The notes beneath the pieces were generated by a model that was not told the DNA's origin, searched no databases, and saw only the letters and a program-made list of their open reading frames with translations. This document shows positions 1 to 7,183 of a stretch of 22,107 nucleotides of DNA, piece after piece; the first letter of the stretch is position 1; each line of letters starts with the position of its first letter. The position numbers and the translations under genes were made by a program. Origin of the DNA: a virus; IMG/VR virus record IMGVR_UViG_3300032073_000290, positions 1-22,107 of that record. The stretch is one strand, 5' to 3'.

Positions 1-976
1 AAGTGTTATCATCATCATCTCCACCAAATGTTCCAAGTCCTAATGTACCACCATAATTTGATTGTGCATCTACTCTAACTTCACAATAAGATTTAAAACC
101 TAATTCTTGTGTCGTATAAAATTGGTCATCACCACTTAAAACATTTGTTAGATTACCTTGACTAAGTGTACCATCATTTAATGGATTTAATGGATTCATT
201 GTGTTAAAATTATTTGTAGGTGAGTCAGCTACTTGGTCATGTGCTGCAAGTCCACTTGTAGTCATGTCGTTACCATTTCCAGAACTGTCATTACCCAAAT
301 CAGATGAGTCTTCACCTTTAATATAAAATCCTCCTGTACCATAACTACCAGTATATTCTTTGGGAACCCATATATTAGATGAATTGTATTCACCAAAGCT
401 AGATGGGTCTAGTGTTGACCCATTTACATAATTCATTTCTGCAAGATAACCATCAAAATAACTACCTCCATAAGATATATACCTACCAAAACCAATATTA
501 ACATTAGAACCTACAATTCCATCTTGATTTTGTGATGGATAAGTTTCTGTGCCAAAACTGGTAACTCTTGCTCCGTTTATATAAAGTCTTGCTCTTTCAG
601 TTGATACAGCATTTCCAGAGTCGTATACTACTACACAATGTGTCCAAGCTGATGGATCACGAAATACTTGAGTAGTTATTAAACGAGTTTGATAGGCACC
701 AATATATGACCAAAATGTTAATTGGTCACTCGTGTTAAAATTTATATCAGAAGTATTATTGGCATCAGCACCACTTCCAAACATATACTGGTCTGTACCT
801 AAGTTACCCCTTTTGAACCAAAAACTTAATGACCATTTATCTACATTACCACCAGCACCATGAGTTCTTTGCATATAAGTAGAATCACCAGCATTAAACC
901 TAATTGATTGGTCTATAGAGTATGTGGTTGTGCCAGATCCACTTGCACCCATAAGAACATTATTTTGAAATACCAT
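1..976 (-). CDS. LamG/concanavalin A-like tail (fibre or spike) protein, 3' end outside window
   Basis: This open frame runs off the window edge; 325 codons are visible from the ATG at 976, with no stop. The start is preceded by GAGG five bases upstream. The N-terminal ~210 residues read like the LamG/concanavalin A-like beta-sandwich proteins of marine phages: an opening that includes YSIDQSIRFN, then SLSFWFKRG, then RDPSAWTHCVVVYD, RLYINGARVTSF and FDGYLAEMNYVNG, followed by LDPSSFGEYN. The succession of a surface-exposed strand, a W-H-V strand and a xLYxNG strand is the classic LamG pattern. A DSSGNGND stretch and a DSPTNNFNTMNPL stretch follow, as in related phage proteins. It is the last visible gene of the minus-strand structural block, directly after another fibre-like gene, so a glycan-binding role at the tail is likely. 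Receptor and full length are unknown. Confidence 0.8.
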   Translation of the reverse strand, partial: MVFQNNVLMGASGSGTTTYSIDQSIRFNAGDSTYMQRTHGAGGNVDKWSLSFWFKRGNLGTDQYMFGSGADANNTSDINFNTSDQLTFWSYIGAYQTRLITTQVFRDPSAWTHCVVVYDSGNAVSTERARLYINGARVTSFGTETYPSQNQDGIVGSNVNIGFGRYISYGGSYFDGYLAEMNYVNGSTLDPSSFGEYNSSNIWVPKEYTGSYGTGGFYIKGEDSSDLGNDSSGNGNDMTTSGLAAHDQVADSPTNNFNTMNPLNPLNDGTLSQGNLTNVLSGDDQFYTTQELGFKSYCEVRVDAQSNYGGTLGLGTFGGDDDDNT

Positions 977-990
977 TTATACCTCTTGTA

Positions 991-1929
991 TTATTTAACA
1001 TCTAGTGATGCCGCCATATGCACACTAGAACTCGATAACACAACGTAGTCAATACGGTCGACGGCAGAAGCTGTCGTTGTTAGTGTAGGAGCCGTACCCC
1101 CAACAAACTTGTAAGCACTATTAAATGATAAAGTTCTTGATCCAGTACCGTCCTGACGAACAAAGAAACTTCCTGTTTGTCCAGATTGAACATTCGTTGG
1201 AGCACCTAAGTTTCTACTACCACCTAATCTAACATCAAAGTTTTGACCACTGTTGAAGTTTACCGAGATTGTTGATGCATCAGTTAATGAAACAATGTCA
1301 GCTACAGCCGACTTTGTAATTCTTAATTGTTTACCTAGTGAATCAACAGCACTAACAGATATAGCTGTTGTCGCAAATAACTTGGTAGTATCTGTGATTG
1401 AACTTGAAATACTTGTAGCAGTCATACGAGTAGCTACAACTGCCGTAGCCGATACCGTGCCACCTACTGTAATAGGACCAACAGCGCCACCTTCTGTAGA
1501 TAGTGCACTTACACCTACTGGGTCAACAGCATTATGTACATTTGTTCCATCACAATAAATAAACTTTGAACCACCACGAGGGGCTATAATGTTTGTTGTT
1601 GTTGCGGCTGTCTTTATCTTGACTGTGTGCGTACTACCTGTTGTCTGATTATCAACAACATATAATTTTTCAACACTAGGAATCACTATAGTTGAGTTTG
1701 ATCCTAATGTTCCTTCAATTCTTAATACGGCATTACGAGATTGGTCGGCTGCTCCGTTACTAGCTGTTAATGAAGTTGTTGCTCCTGTTGTACTGACAAC
1801 GACGACACCACCTACGGCTTCGTCCACCATGTCAATTACTTGTTGGTTAAGACGATCACCCCAGGTATTCGCATTTTCTCCATCAGCTTGCTTTTCTAAT
1901 CTAAGTCTTGTTGTATAACTACTTGGCAT
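991..1929 (-). CDS. Tail fibre-like virion protein
   Basis: 312-aa protein. The N-terminus (LRLEKQADGENANTWGDRLN followed by a hydrophobic helix ending in a Val run) matches a leader common to tail-fibre or virion proteins of marine phages, and would be the attachment end. The rest is rich in Thr, Ser, Val and Gly with almost no charged helices, as expected of beta-structured fibre shafts; a FVRQDGTGSRTLSFNS stretch near residue 260 and a closing YVVLSSSSVHMAASLD resemble fibre-tip repeats of the same class. It lies 2 bp after the adaptor gene and 14 bp before the LamG-type gene, so all three are probably made together. The role as a tail fibre is inferred from composition, N-terminal motif and position; no receptor-binding residues can be identified. 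Confidence 0.7.
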   Translation of the reverse strand: MPSSYTTRLRLEKQADGENANTWGDRLNQQVIDMVDEAVGGVVVVSTTGATTSLTASNGAADQSRNAVLRIEGTLGSNSTIVIPSVEKLYVVDNQTTGSTHTVKIKTAATTTNIIAPRGGSKFIYCDGTNVHNAVDPVGVSALSTEGGAVGPITVGGTVSATAVVATRMTATSISSSITDTTKLFATTAISVSAVDSLGKQLRITKSAVADIVSLTDASTISVNFNSGQNFDVRLGGSRNLGAPTNVQSGQTGSFFVRQDGTGSRTLSFNSAYKFVGGTAPTLTTTASAVDRIDYVVLSSSSVHMAASLDVK

Positions 1930-1931
1930 AA

Positions 1932-2594
1932 TTAATTACTTCCCTTTACTAATGTGTTATCACCTCCAGCTGGTGAGGCATTATTTCTCATATCGTCCTG
2001 TCTTGTTCTTCTGGCTTCATTTAGTAAGTCAGTAAATGCTCGTTGGTATTCTTGTTCCCAAACTTGAGCAGCTGTATAATTTTTCATAAACATACAGGCT
2101 TCCTTCATACTAGCATAAAACAATGCATTAGAACAATATTGTGTAAAGAAATTCTCTTGATGCACAGAAGTAGCTGCTGTTGGTTGGACAATATAAGACA
2201 TTTCACAATCATAGGCCGATACTGGTGTGGGCGATACTAACAACCTATCGAACCCAAAGTTAGCATAGTAACGAGGTACACCTGTACTTGTGCGTTGTGG
2301 CCAATAATCATTTAAATATTCATCAGTCTTTTGTAATAAATTAATTCGTGTGCCATCAGACTTTAAAATATTTAAGTTTTTAATTATTAATGTGTTTAAT
2401 GGTTTAGTTAAGAATGGATCACCAATAACCATGTTTGATGTTGCATACTGTACAACACCATATGAATCTATTTCTCTTGTAAGCCTTCCTTCGGCTCTTT
2501 CAATAAAAGCTGGTATGTCTCCTACAAACTCTGTACTTGTGTCTTCACTTGTCGTCTTAATTCTATTTACCAATTGATTGTATGTTATGCTCAT
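1932..2594 (-). CDS. Head-tail adaptor/connector-like structural protein
   Basis: 220-aa protein that opens with a helical segment, then IPAFIERAEGRLTREID (about residues 28-44), a signature of phage adaptor proteins of the SU10-type adaptor group in which an AExRxxRE helix follows a short N-terminal domain. The middle is mixed (Y-P-rich, with DCEMSYIVQP near residue 130), and the C-terminal third is a long helix rich in Ala, Glu and Arg that ends in a polar tail. Such proteins stack below the portal in short-tailed phages. Its ATG overlaps the stop of the preceding gene by 4 bp. It sits between a beta-rich structural gene and the fibre gene. Adaptor or tail-tube-associated function is inferred from the motif and location; it could instead be a tail-completion protein. 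Confidence 0.55.
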   Translation of the reverse strand: MSITYNQLVNRIKTTSEDTSTEFVGDIPAFIERAEGRLTREIDSYGVVQYATSNMVIGDPFLTKPLNTLIIKNLNILKSDGTRINLLQKTDEYLNDYWPQRTSTGVPRYYANFGFDRLLVSPTPVSAYDCEMSYIVQPTAATSVHQENFFTQYCSNALFYASMKEACMFMKNYTAAQVWEQEYQRAFTDLLNEARRTRQDDMRNNASPAGGDNTLVKGSN

Positions 2595-3565
2595 ATTCGT
2601 TTAGCCTTCCACGTTTCGTTTGTTCCTCCAAAAACTTTAGGTGTCCAAATACCTCTAACTCTTGTTCTAAATTTAGCACTAACTCCCGTTAGTACCAAGT
2701 TACCATCACCATTAATATTTGGAGAAATAACTCTCGTTCTAATTAATGGTTGGAAGTTTGTTTTTCCACCCATGCCTGCGTGTATACTACACTGATAGTA
2801 TAATGTAGTTGGACCATCATTCGCAACAAAGATTTGTGTATAAGCTCCAGCATTACCCGGAGTTCCTATAGTCTGTACATTTGTTGTAAAAGGTATAGTT
2901 CTACCTTCATCTAAATAAAATCGTAAAGGGTGTCCACTATTAGAACTATCAGATTGATCAAAGGTAAACAGTGCACGATCTTTGACTAAATTTAAACCAT
3001 ACTGTTGTCTGCCATCTATAAAGTATTTATTACTACCACCTACACTTACAACTGTTACTTTAAATGTTTTACCACCATTGTATATTACTGGGTTAGCTCC
3101 AGCTCCAACATTTTCATTACCCGTTGCAAATGTTGCCGATGTTTGTGATGCTATAACATTTGTTCCAAAGAAAGCTATGGAATCTCTTAATGTAAAGCTT
3201 GGTGATAGTCCTGTTAAAGAAACTTTTGGACTACCTGTTAATGTTGGACTTCTTAATGTAGTTACTAATGCTACCCCTGTAACATTATGTGTTTTAATAA
3301 CTTCAACAGTTGCCGAACGTAAACTAAATCCTATGCTTAATCTTGTTAGTGTTAGGTTAGCATTAGCTGCTGTAGTTACATTACGAAGAGATAAATTTAT
3401 TCCTACGTTAGTTACAAAAGCCGTGCCTGGAATAGTTACTTCTACAGAACGAAGAGCAGTAGATAGAGAAACTCCTGTTACAGTAACCGATCGATCTACA
3501 ACACTACGGTTCCATGCACCTGAGTTCCAAGTATTTCTACTGTATCCACTAGTAACCACAGACAT
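2591..3565 (-). CDS. Virion-associated protein with TGVSLxTxLRS repeats and a cupredoxin-like domain
   Basis: 324-aa beta-rich protein. Residues ~28-130 hold five degenerate repeats built round TGVSL-x-T-x-LRS (about residues 30, 54, 76, 96 and 118), with a sixth copy near 293, much like the TGVSATGxxG repeats of marine phage fibre proteins. Between copies five and six, residues ~165-270 look like a cupredoxin: KYFIDG strand, LFTFDQSD, GHPLRFYLDEG, then LYYQCSIHAGMGG. The His212, Cys259, His262, Met265 pattern corresponds to the four ligands of a type 1 copper site. The start has GAGG ten bases upstream. It lies between a 145-aa structural gene and the adaptor gene, overlapping the latter by 4 bp. 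A structural or adhesive role is inferred from context; copper binding is predicted only from the ligand spacing. Confidence 0.65.
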   Translation of the reverse strand: MSVVTSGYSRNTWNSGAWNRSVVDRSVTVTGVSLSTALRSVEVTIPGTAFVTNVGINLSLRNVTTAANANLTLTRLSIGFSLRSATVEVIKTHNVTGVALVTTLRSPTLTGSPKVSLTGLSPSFTLRDSIAFFGTNVIASQTSATFATGNENVGAGANPVIYNGGKTFKVTVVSVGGSNKYFIDGRQQYGLNLVKDRALFTFDQSDSSNSGHPLRFYLDEGRTIPFTTNVQTIGTPGNAGAYTQIFVANDGPTTLYYQCSIHAGMGGKTNFQPLIRTRVISPNINGDGNLVLTGVSAKFRTRVRGIWTPKVFGGTNETWKAKRI

Positions 3566-3581
3566 AGACGATTAACCTCGA

Positions 3582-4019
3582 CTATGAAAGTGTGATAATA
3601 GCAGTGGCAGCAGCAGCAGCTGGGAATGAAATTGTAAAGGTACCGTTAGTCGATACTTTATCAGACCCAAAGTCTAAAACAGCAATAGCTTTATTACTAT
3701 TAGATGAATTATATATTAATGCTCCTCTAGCTGAGAATGTTGTACTTGTAAAAGATATATCAGCAAAATCAATAATTGCAGTTCCACCAGCAGCAGATGT
3801 TGCGCCAAGTGAAATAGTCACACCAGTTAGTGTGCCTCCACCAGGAGCATATCCACCACTTGATACAACTTCATTAGACGTTGAGTACGCAGCCGTACCC
3901 GCAGATAATGAAGCCACACTTGTGAATAAAGCTATCTTTAAGGTATCAGTTTTAATCTGATGCCCTTCTTGTAAAACTTCTGATTTAAAGGAATTACATA
4001 CAGCTTGTGTAATGGCCAT
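3582..4019 (-). CDS. Small beta-rich structural protein of a family common in marine phages
   Basis: 145-aa protein beginning with AITQAVCNSFKSEVLQEGH and continuing LKIALFTSVASLSAGTAAY, SNEVVSSGGY, then a GARGALIYN-type strand (FSARGALIYNSSNSNKA) and VLDFGSDK. I recognise the overall pattern as a conserved protein found beside tail and connector genes of many marine phages, where it has no assigned function. A GAGG motif lies nine bases upstream of the ATG. The C-terminal end is a run of Ala before a hydrophobic strand. It sits between the 89-aa protein and the cupredoxin-domain protein. A virion role (tail, decoration or fibre-associated) is inferred only from context and beta-rich composition. 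Confidence 0.6.
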   Translation of the reverse strand: MAITQAVCNSFKSEVLQEGHQIKTDTLKIALFTSVASLSAGTAAYSTSNEVVSSGGYAPGGGTLTGVTISLGATSAAGGTAIIDFADISFTSTTFSARGALIYNSSNSNKAIAVLDFGSDKVSTNGTFTISFPAAAAATAIITLS

Positions 4020-4021
4020 TT

Positions 4022-4291
4022 TTAGTTACCTCTCTTTGTAAATGTTGAATCATCAGGACTCCACCCAGCATCACCAGTTGTAGCTAGTACGACTTCTGGA
4101 CGTGCATCCCTCAAGTTTTCATTGTCATCAATCCTTGGAGTCTTGTTCTGCGGATGATCTATAATATTATATCGACCATCTGTTTCCGAAGCTCCAACAA
4201 TTAATCCTGTCGGCTCTCTGACTCTTTCAGAATATTTAAATCTAAATCCCGAACGGTCACAGATAAAGTATGCATACTTACCTCTTGCCAT
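4022..4291 (-). CDS. Small conserved phage protein with CDRSGFRFKY motif
   Basis: 89-aa protein. The motif YAYFICDRSGFRFKYSERV (residues 7-25) followed by EPTGLIVGASETDG and DHPQN is shared by short proteins next to adaptor genes in marine phages; the CDRSGFR-type start looks like a small strand-turn unit, possibly a half zinc ribbon, but only one Cys is present, so metal binding is not supported. The second half is polar with several Asp and Arg residues. Its first base is shared with the last base of the preceding adaptor gene's stop codon, and 2 bp separate it from the next gene, so it is translated within the same operon. Function unknown; a connector or tail-completion role is possible from position. 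Confidence 0.6.
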   Translation of the reverse strand: MARGKYAYFICDRSGFRFKYSERVREPTGLIVGASETDGRYNIIDHPQNKTPRIDDNENLRDARPEVVLATTGDAGWSPDDSTFTKRGN

Positions 4292-4983
4292 TATAACCTA
4301 AATGACGGCTTAATCAAAAGACTAGCCCTTTCTTTATCGGCATACATTGCCGAGGTTAATTCTTCTTCATACATCTGTTTTAACATACTAGCTCGTTCTG
4401 ATGTAATGCCTGGTCTTTTGATAGACATCTTATAGGCAAGACCAGTTGATAAGCACGGTAAGAATCTAAATGGTATGTCTGCATCTTGATTAGATTTGGT
4501 TATATCTTCTACTTTATTAAAACTAAAGTATGATAATAATGGTGTGCCACCTGTAGTCGTAGCATCTGGAGTAGGCCACAAATATAATTCTGCTGCATCT
4601 CTTAGTCTGTTTATAGCATACTGTGTTGGTCTACCTGTTTGTGTTTTGTTTGTGATTCTTTGATAAGATTCCATTGTTATTCTTGTTAAAGCTAAATCTG
4701 TAGTTGTTGAACCACTAACTGTTCTATGTACAAGTTCTGTTATATCTATGAGTGAGGTTGGTAGTGTGTACTTAGCTGTACCATTTGTAATATCTAATGT
4801 AGCAATGTTTTGTTTCCATAGTAATATACCACGGTTCATCCAATCGATAAGGAGAAGGTTAAGTGTACGACGTGCCTCTAGTGGTTCAAACCCTAGAGCC
4901 TGTTCGCCACCTAACATAGACATAGCTTCTTCAATTACGTCAGCTATATCTAGATTGAATGTTGTTGTTCCTGAAGTTGCCAT
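4291..4983 (-). CDS. Head-to-tail adaptor, P22 gp4-like (tail accessory factor)
   Basis: 230-aa protein. The N-terminus (DIADVIEEAMSMLGGE, then LEARRTLNLLLIDWMNRGI) gives the helix-loop-helix seen in P22 gp4-type adaptors, which form a ring under the portal and receive the tail. It continues with LWKQNIATLDITNGTAKYTL, VHRTV, RITMESYQRITNK and PTQYAINR, then LYLWPTPD, the usual strand before a final helical part (RASMLKQMYEEELTSAMYADKERAS). Length is close to that of the family (P22 gp4 is about 166 aa; marine relatives are longer). AGG lies five bases upstream of the ATG. The neighbours (small basic proteins before, structural proteins after) agree with an adaptor at the head-tail junction. 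P22 gp4 itself is also a muralytic enzyme; no such catalytic residues can be assigned here. Confidence 0.7.
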   Translation of the reverse strand: MATSGTTTFNLDIADVIEEAMSMLGGEQALGFEPLEARRTLNLLLIDWMNRGILLWKQNIATLDITNGTAKYTLPTSLIDITELVHRTVSGSTTTDLALTRITMESYQRITNKTQTGRPTQYAINRLRDAAELYLWPTPDATTTGGTPLLSYFSFNKVEDITKSNQDADIPFRFLPCLSTGLAYKMSIKRPGITSERASMLKQMYEEELTSAMYADKERASLLIKPSFRL

Positions 4984-4985
4984 AA

Positions 4986-5255
4986 TTACCTATCGTCGAA
5001 GTCAGTTCCGTATGATGGGTTAACCATACCACCAGCCATGTAGTTTTTCTTAGCTGGATCTGGTCTACCAGTAATATCTTTTAAACGTATAGGAACTCCA
5101 GATGCTCCACTACCTTTTCTTTTTTTAACTTTTTCTTTAGCTTTTTTAAAATCTTCTTTTGTTATATATGCATCAGTTGGTTTTTCATCATACTTCTTAC
5201 CTTTAAAGGTTCCGATTCTACCAGTTAGCATTGGTTTTTTGTTTTTATCTGTCAT
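4986..5255 (-). CDS. Small lysine-rich protein with C-terminal GGMVNPSYG-FDDR tail
   Basis: 89-aa, very Lys-rich protein. A central helix (about residues 33-48, KEDFKKAKEKVKKRKG) is highly charged. The last 15 residues, GGMVNPSYGTDFDDR, nearly repeat the end of the protein encoded just upstream (GGIVNPSYGGEFDDR). The two genes overlap by 11 bp, and GGAGG eight bases upstream of the ATG lies inside the end of the earlier gene. The corresponding DNA also keeps an identical 14-base stretch (5008-5021 and 5267-5280), pointing to duplication or selection on the tail. Function unknown; the conserved tail suggests a shared docking or sorting role. Confidence 0.65.
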   Translation of the reverse strand: MTDKNKKPMLTGRIGTFKGKKYDEKPTDAYITKEDFKKAKEKVKKRKGSGASGVPIRLKDITGRPDPAKKNYMAGGMVNPSYGTDFDDR

Positions 5256-5550
5256 CGAACTCTCCTCCGTATGATGGGTTGACTATTCCTCCAGTAAAGA
5301 ATTTACTTTTAACTTTACCACCACCAGCTTTAGAATCTTTCTTTTTCTTTCTTTCTTTTTCTAATTCTTTTGCTCTTTCTATGGCCATATCCCGACCATG
5401 AATTTTATTATATTTCTCAGCCGTTTTGTCAACCAAGTTTCCTTTTTCTAAACCAACAGCTTTAGCCACAGGTGATTTATTACCTACTAACTTGTTAATC
5501 TTTTTAGTTATTTTTTCTTTTATGTTAGGTTTACGTTTAAACTCTGTCAT
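5245..5550 (-). CDS. Small basic protein with AGGGK linker and GGIVNPSYG-FDDR tail
   Basis: 101-aa protein if started at the ATG whose bases overlap the preceding stop as ATGA; a start six codons upstream is also open. The N-terminal two thirds are helical and charged, with ERAKELEKERKKKK near residue 65. Then comes SKAGGGKVKSKFF, a Gly-triplet linker also found in the 85-aa protein at 7276-7533, and the closing GGIVNPSYGGEFDDR, which is almost identical to the end of the next protein. The composition (many Lys, few hydrophobics) would suit nucleic-acid or surface binding. No domain is recognised. Confidence 0.6.
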   Translation of the reverse strand: MTEFKRKPNIKEKITKKINKLVGNKSPVAKAVGLEKGNLVDKTAEKYNKIHGRDMAIERAKELEKERKKKKDSKAGGGKVKSKFFTGGIVNPSYGGEFDDR

Positions 5551-6218
5551 TTCTTTTTCTTTCCCCATTCGTATAAGTTGTCAAATGTTGTTTCCCAGTC
5601 CATATAACTATCGTGTTGTTCTGCGGAGTGTTCCCACTGTGACGGTACAAAGTCTGGTGGTCCTTCTCCAACTGCCCATAGCGCAGGATTGGTTACACGT
5701 ACACGATTGTTTGGTAATGCTACTATACATCCTTTATAAGGACCTGATGTTAATTCCAACACATGCGATTGTTTATGTTGTGCTGGATCATCCGATATAT
5801 AACTGTCAGTATAATCAACCGTAAACATGTACTTACCATTATAAAACTCACCTGCTAGTTTACACAACCACGGACTAGAACTAATTCGATCCATTCTAAT
5901 AATAGCATGGTTACGACTTGAACAGTCCCACGGTTGTGCTAAATGTGTTTGTATATTTGGTGGCCACTCGTCGAAAGGAGTATCACCGACAAGTGCAGTT
6001 ATAGGCATACGTGCCCACATTGCGCCACCGTGAGGATTGGGATGGTCTTCACCACATCCTGTAAATACAACTTGAAAACTCAAACATCTGTCTGGAATAG
6101 TGCACACGGCAAAAGCTAATGCATGAATAAACTCACCTTGATATTCCTCATGATTATGTGTGAACTCTTTCCTCACCCAACATTTAAAATGTGGGATATT
6201 AGAAATAGTATAAGACAC
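5547..6218 (-). CDS. Conserved marine-phage protein of unknown function
   Basis: 223-aa protein starting from GTG; the G of the GTG is the last base of the preceding TAG stop, and no Met occurs before the conserved part. The sequence matches a recurring but uncharacterised protein of marine phages: CWVRKEF near residue 13, then CLSFQVVFTGCGE, GGAMWARMPITALV (residues 64-77), QPWDCSSRNHAIIRMDRI, GEFYNGKYMFTVDYTD, and GPYKGCIVALPNNRVRVTNPALW, ending in a polar Lys run. The many Trp, His and Cys suggest a compact globular enzyme-like or structural fold, but no catalytic motif can be named. It is placed among small basic genes between the capsid and adaptor genes and overlaps the next gene by 4 bp. 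A virion or assembly role is only guessed. Confidence 0.65.
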   Translation of the reverse strand: MSYTISNIPHFKCWVRKEFTHNHEEYQGEFIHALAFAVCTIPDRCLSFQVVFTGCGEDHPNPHGGAMWARMPITALVGDTPFDEWPPNIQTHLAQPWDCSSRNHAIIRMDRISSSPWLCKLAGEFYNGKYMFTVDYTDSYISDDPAQHKQSHVLELTSGPYKGCIVALPNNRVRVTNPALWAVGEGPPDFVPSQWEHSAEQHDSYMDWETTFDNLYEWGKKKK

Positions 6219-6418
6219 TACTTGGCTCGACCGCCTCTTGCCATATACTTGGAAGTCTTACCTCCACCTTTCATTCTATATTTAGATGTTTTACCTCCAC
6301 CAGCTGCTTTGTATTTTGAAGTCTTACCTCCTCCAGCCATTCTCTTTGGTCCTTTCATCATAGCTTTTAACTTTCTATTTTCAGCCATAAGCTTTTTCAT
6401 TTTCTCTTCCATTTTCAT
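6218..6418 (-). CDS. Tiny basic protein with three GGGKTSKY repeats
   Basis: 66-aa protein. The N-terminal ~22 residues form a charged helix (MKMEEKMKKLMAENRKLKAM), perhaps a short coiled coil. The rest contains three tandem copies of an 8-residue unit GGGKTSKY at about residues 29-36, 40-47 and 51-58, spaced 11 residues apart, ending ARGGRAK. AAGGAG lies eight bases before the ATG. The gene directly precedes, with a one-base overlap, the conserved 223-aa gene. Composition is about one quarter Lys. It resembles other small marine phage proteins with Gly-triplet tails; no function is assigned. The spacing of the repeats suggests a regularly presented ligand such as DNA or polyanion, which is inference. 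Confidence 0.65.
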   Translation of the reverse strand: MKMEEKMKKLMAENRKLKAMMKGPKRMAGGGKTSKYKAAGGGKTSKYRMKGGGKTSKYMARGGRAK

Positions 6419-6433
6419 TTTATTTACTCCTTA

Positions 6434-6901
6434 TTATAGATTGGTTAACACATATACTTCGAAAGCTACGGCCGCCAATCCAATCAACCCAGCTCCGATT
6501 CCTATTATAATATTTTTTCTTCGTTTTTGCATCTCTATTTGTTTTTTTAATAGTGTTGCTTGTCTCTTTCTTTCAAATGCAATTTCTTTCTGTAATCTTT
6601 CCCATTGACCCGGAGAACCAAATAGAGCAAACATCTCTCTCATTTGATCTCGTATTCTCTTTGCCTCTTCATTTCTAAAGTGTGCATCAATAGCATTCTG
6701 TTCTGCTCCAGTTAGTTTACCAATAACTTTACCTAATCCACTTGATTTATTACTAGCCACAACTTGTAAACCAGCTTCGGCCTTTGCCCATTTTGACACA
6801 GTGCTTGACATATTAGCTAAATCCTTACCAGCTTTAATAGCTTTGGTTATAGCATCAGTAGCGCCTTTTAATGCGGCGAAAGCTGTAAATGGATCTATCA
6901 T
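6434..6901 (-). CDS. Helical protein with C-terminal membrane segment
   Basis: 155-aa protein. It begins MIDPFTAFAALKGATDAITK, a start recognised in a family common in marine phages. Residues 10-60 are a helical segment with Ala and Lys; residues ~75-128 are a long Arg/Glu/Gln helix (including ERKRQATLLKKQIEMQKRRK), and residues ~131-151 (IIIGIGAGLIGLAAVAFEVY) form one clear transmembrane helix at the C-terminus, preceded by a strongly basic patch (RRK), so the long helix would stay in the cytoplasm or virion interior. It is next to small basic genes. Known relatives are uncharacterised. Membrane association during infection or ejection is an inference from the helix; a role in lysis is possible. 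Confidence 0.6.
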   Translation of the reverse strand: MIDPFTAFAALKGATDAITKAIKAGKDLANMSSTVSKWAKAEAGLQVVASNKSSGLGKVIGKLTGAEQNAIDAHFRNEEAKRIRDQMREMFALFGSPGQWERLQKEIAFERKRQATLLKKQIEMQKRRKNIIIGIGAGLIGLAAVAFEVYVLTNL

Positions 6902-6907
6902 CGTCGT

Positions 6908-7183
6908 CTATGCCTTTCTTTTTGTTTTAACCTTTTGTTTCTTACCACTAGCGCTAATCGGATATCGTATCGATGTAGGCTTTGGACCTACGTTAGTCTT
7001 GGCTCTTTTTCTTTTAACTGCCGAAGATTTTTGTCCAGCAGACATTTTATTAGCGACTGCCTTCGGTCGACAGACTGGATACTTTCTTTTAGACGACTTA
7101 GCGGATTTACGTCCACACTTTTTACCAGTGGATATATCAACCCAATCTTCTTTAAACCAAGTCTTTAAACCTTTCTTAGCCAT
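6908..7183 (-). CDS. Small Lys/Arg-rich protein (GLKTWFKEDWVDI family)
   Basis: 91-aa, strongly basic protein. The opening MAKKGLKTWFKEDWVDISTG followed by KCGRK and KYPVCRPKAVANKMSAGQKS is a conserved pattern in small marine-phage proteins, similar to the DUF5872 type (from memory, unverified). Two Cys in a CGR and a YPVCRP context may be a metal or disulfide pair. The tail is Lys-rich (KKQKVKTKRKA). The ATG overlaps by 8 bp the stop region of the tiny gene at 7176-7274, so it is probably coupled to that gene. Function unknown; DNA binding is a fair guess from charge. Confidence 0.65.
   Translation of the reverse strand: MAKKGLKTWFKEDWVDISTGKKCGRKSAKSSKRKYPVCRPKAVANKMSAGQKSSAVKRKRAKTNVGPKPTSIRYPISASGKKQKVKTKRKA

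Noticed and set aside
2982-3575. Long plus-strand open frame of 197 codons
   Set aside because: It is the antisense shadow of the cupredoxin-domain gene; composition is hydrophobic and unnatural, there is no ribosome site, and all neighbours are on the minus strand.
5426-5824. Plus-strand open frame of 132 codons
   Set aside because: Antisense to two minus-strand genes with recognisable conserved motifs.
6123-6608. Plus-strand open frame of 161 codons with membrane-like segments
   Set aside because: It is antisense to three supported minus-strand genes; its Phe/Ile/Pro-rich character mirrors the Lys-rich genes on the other strand.
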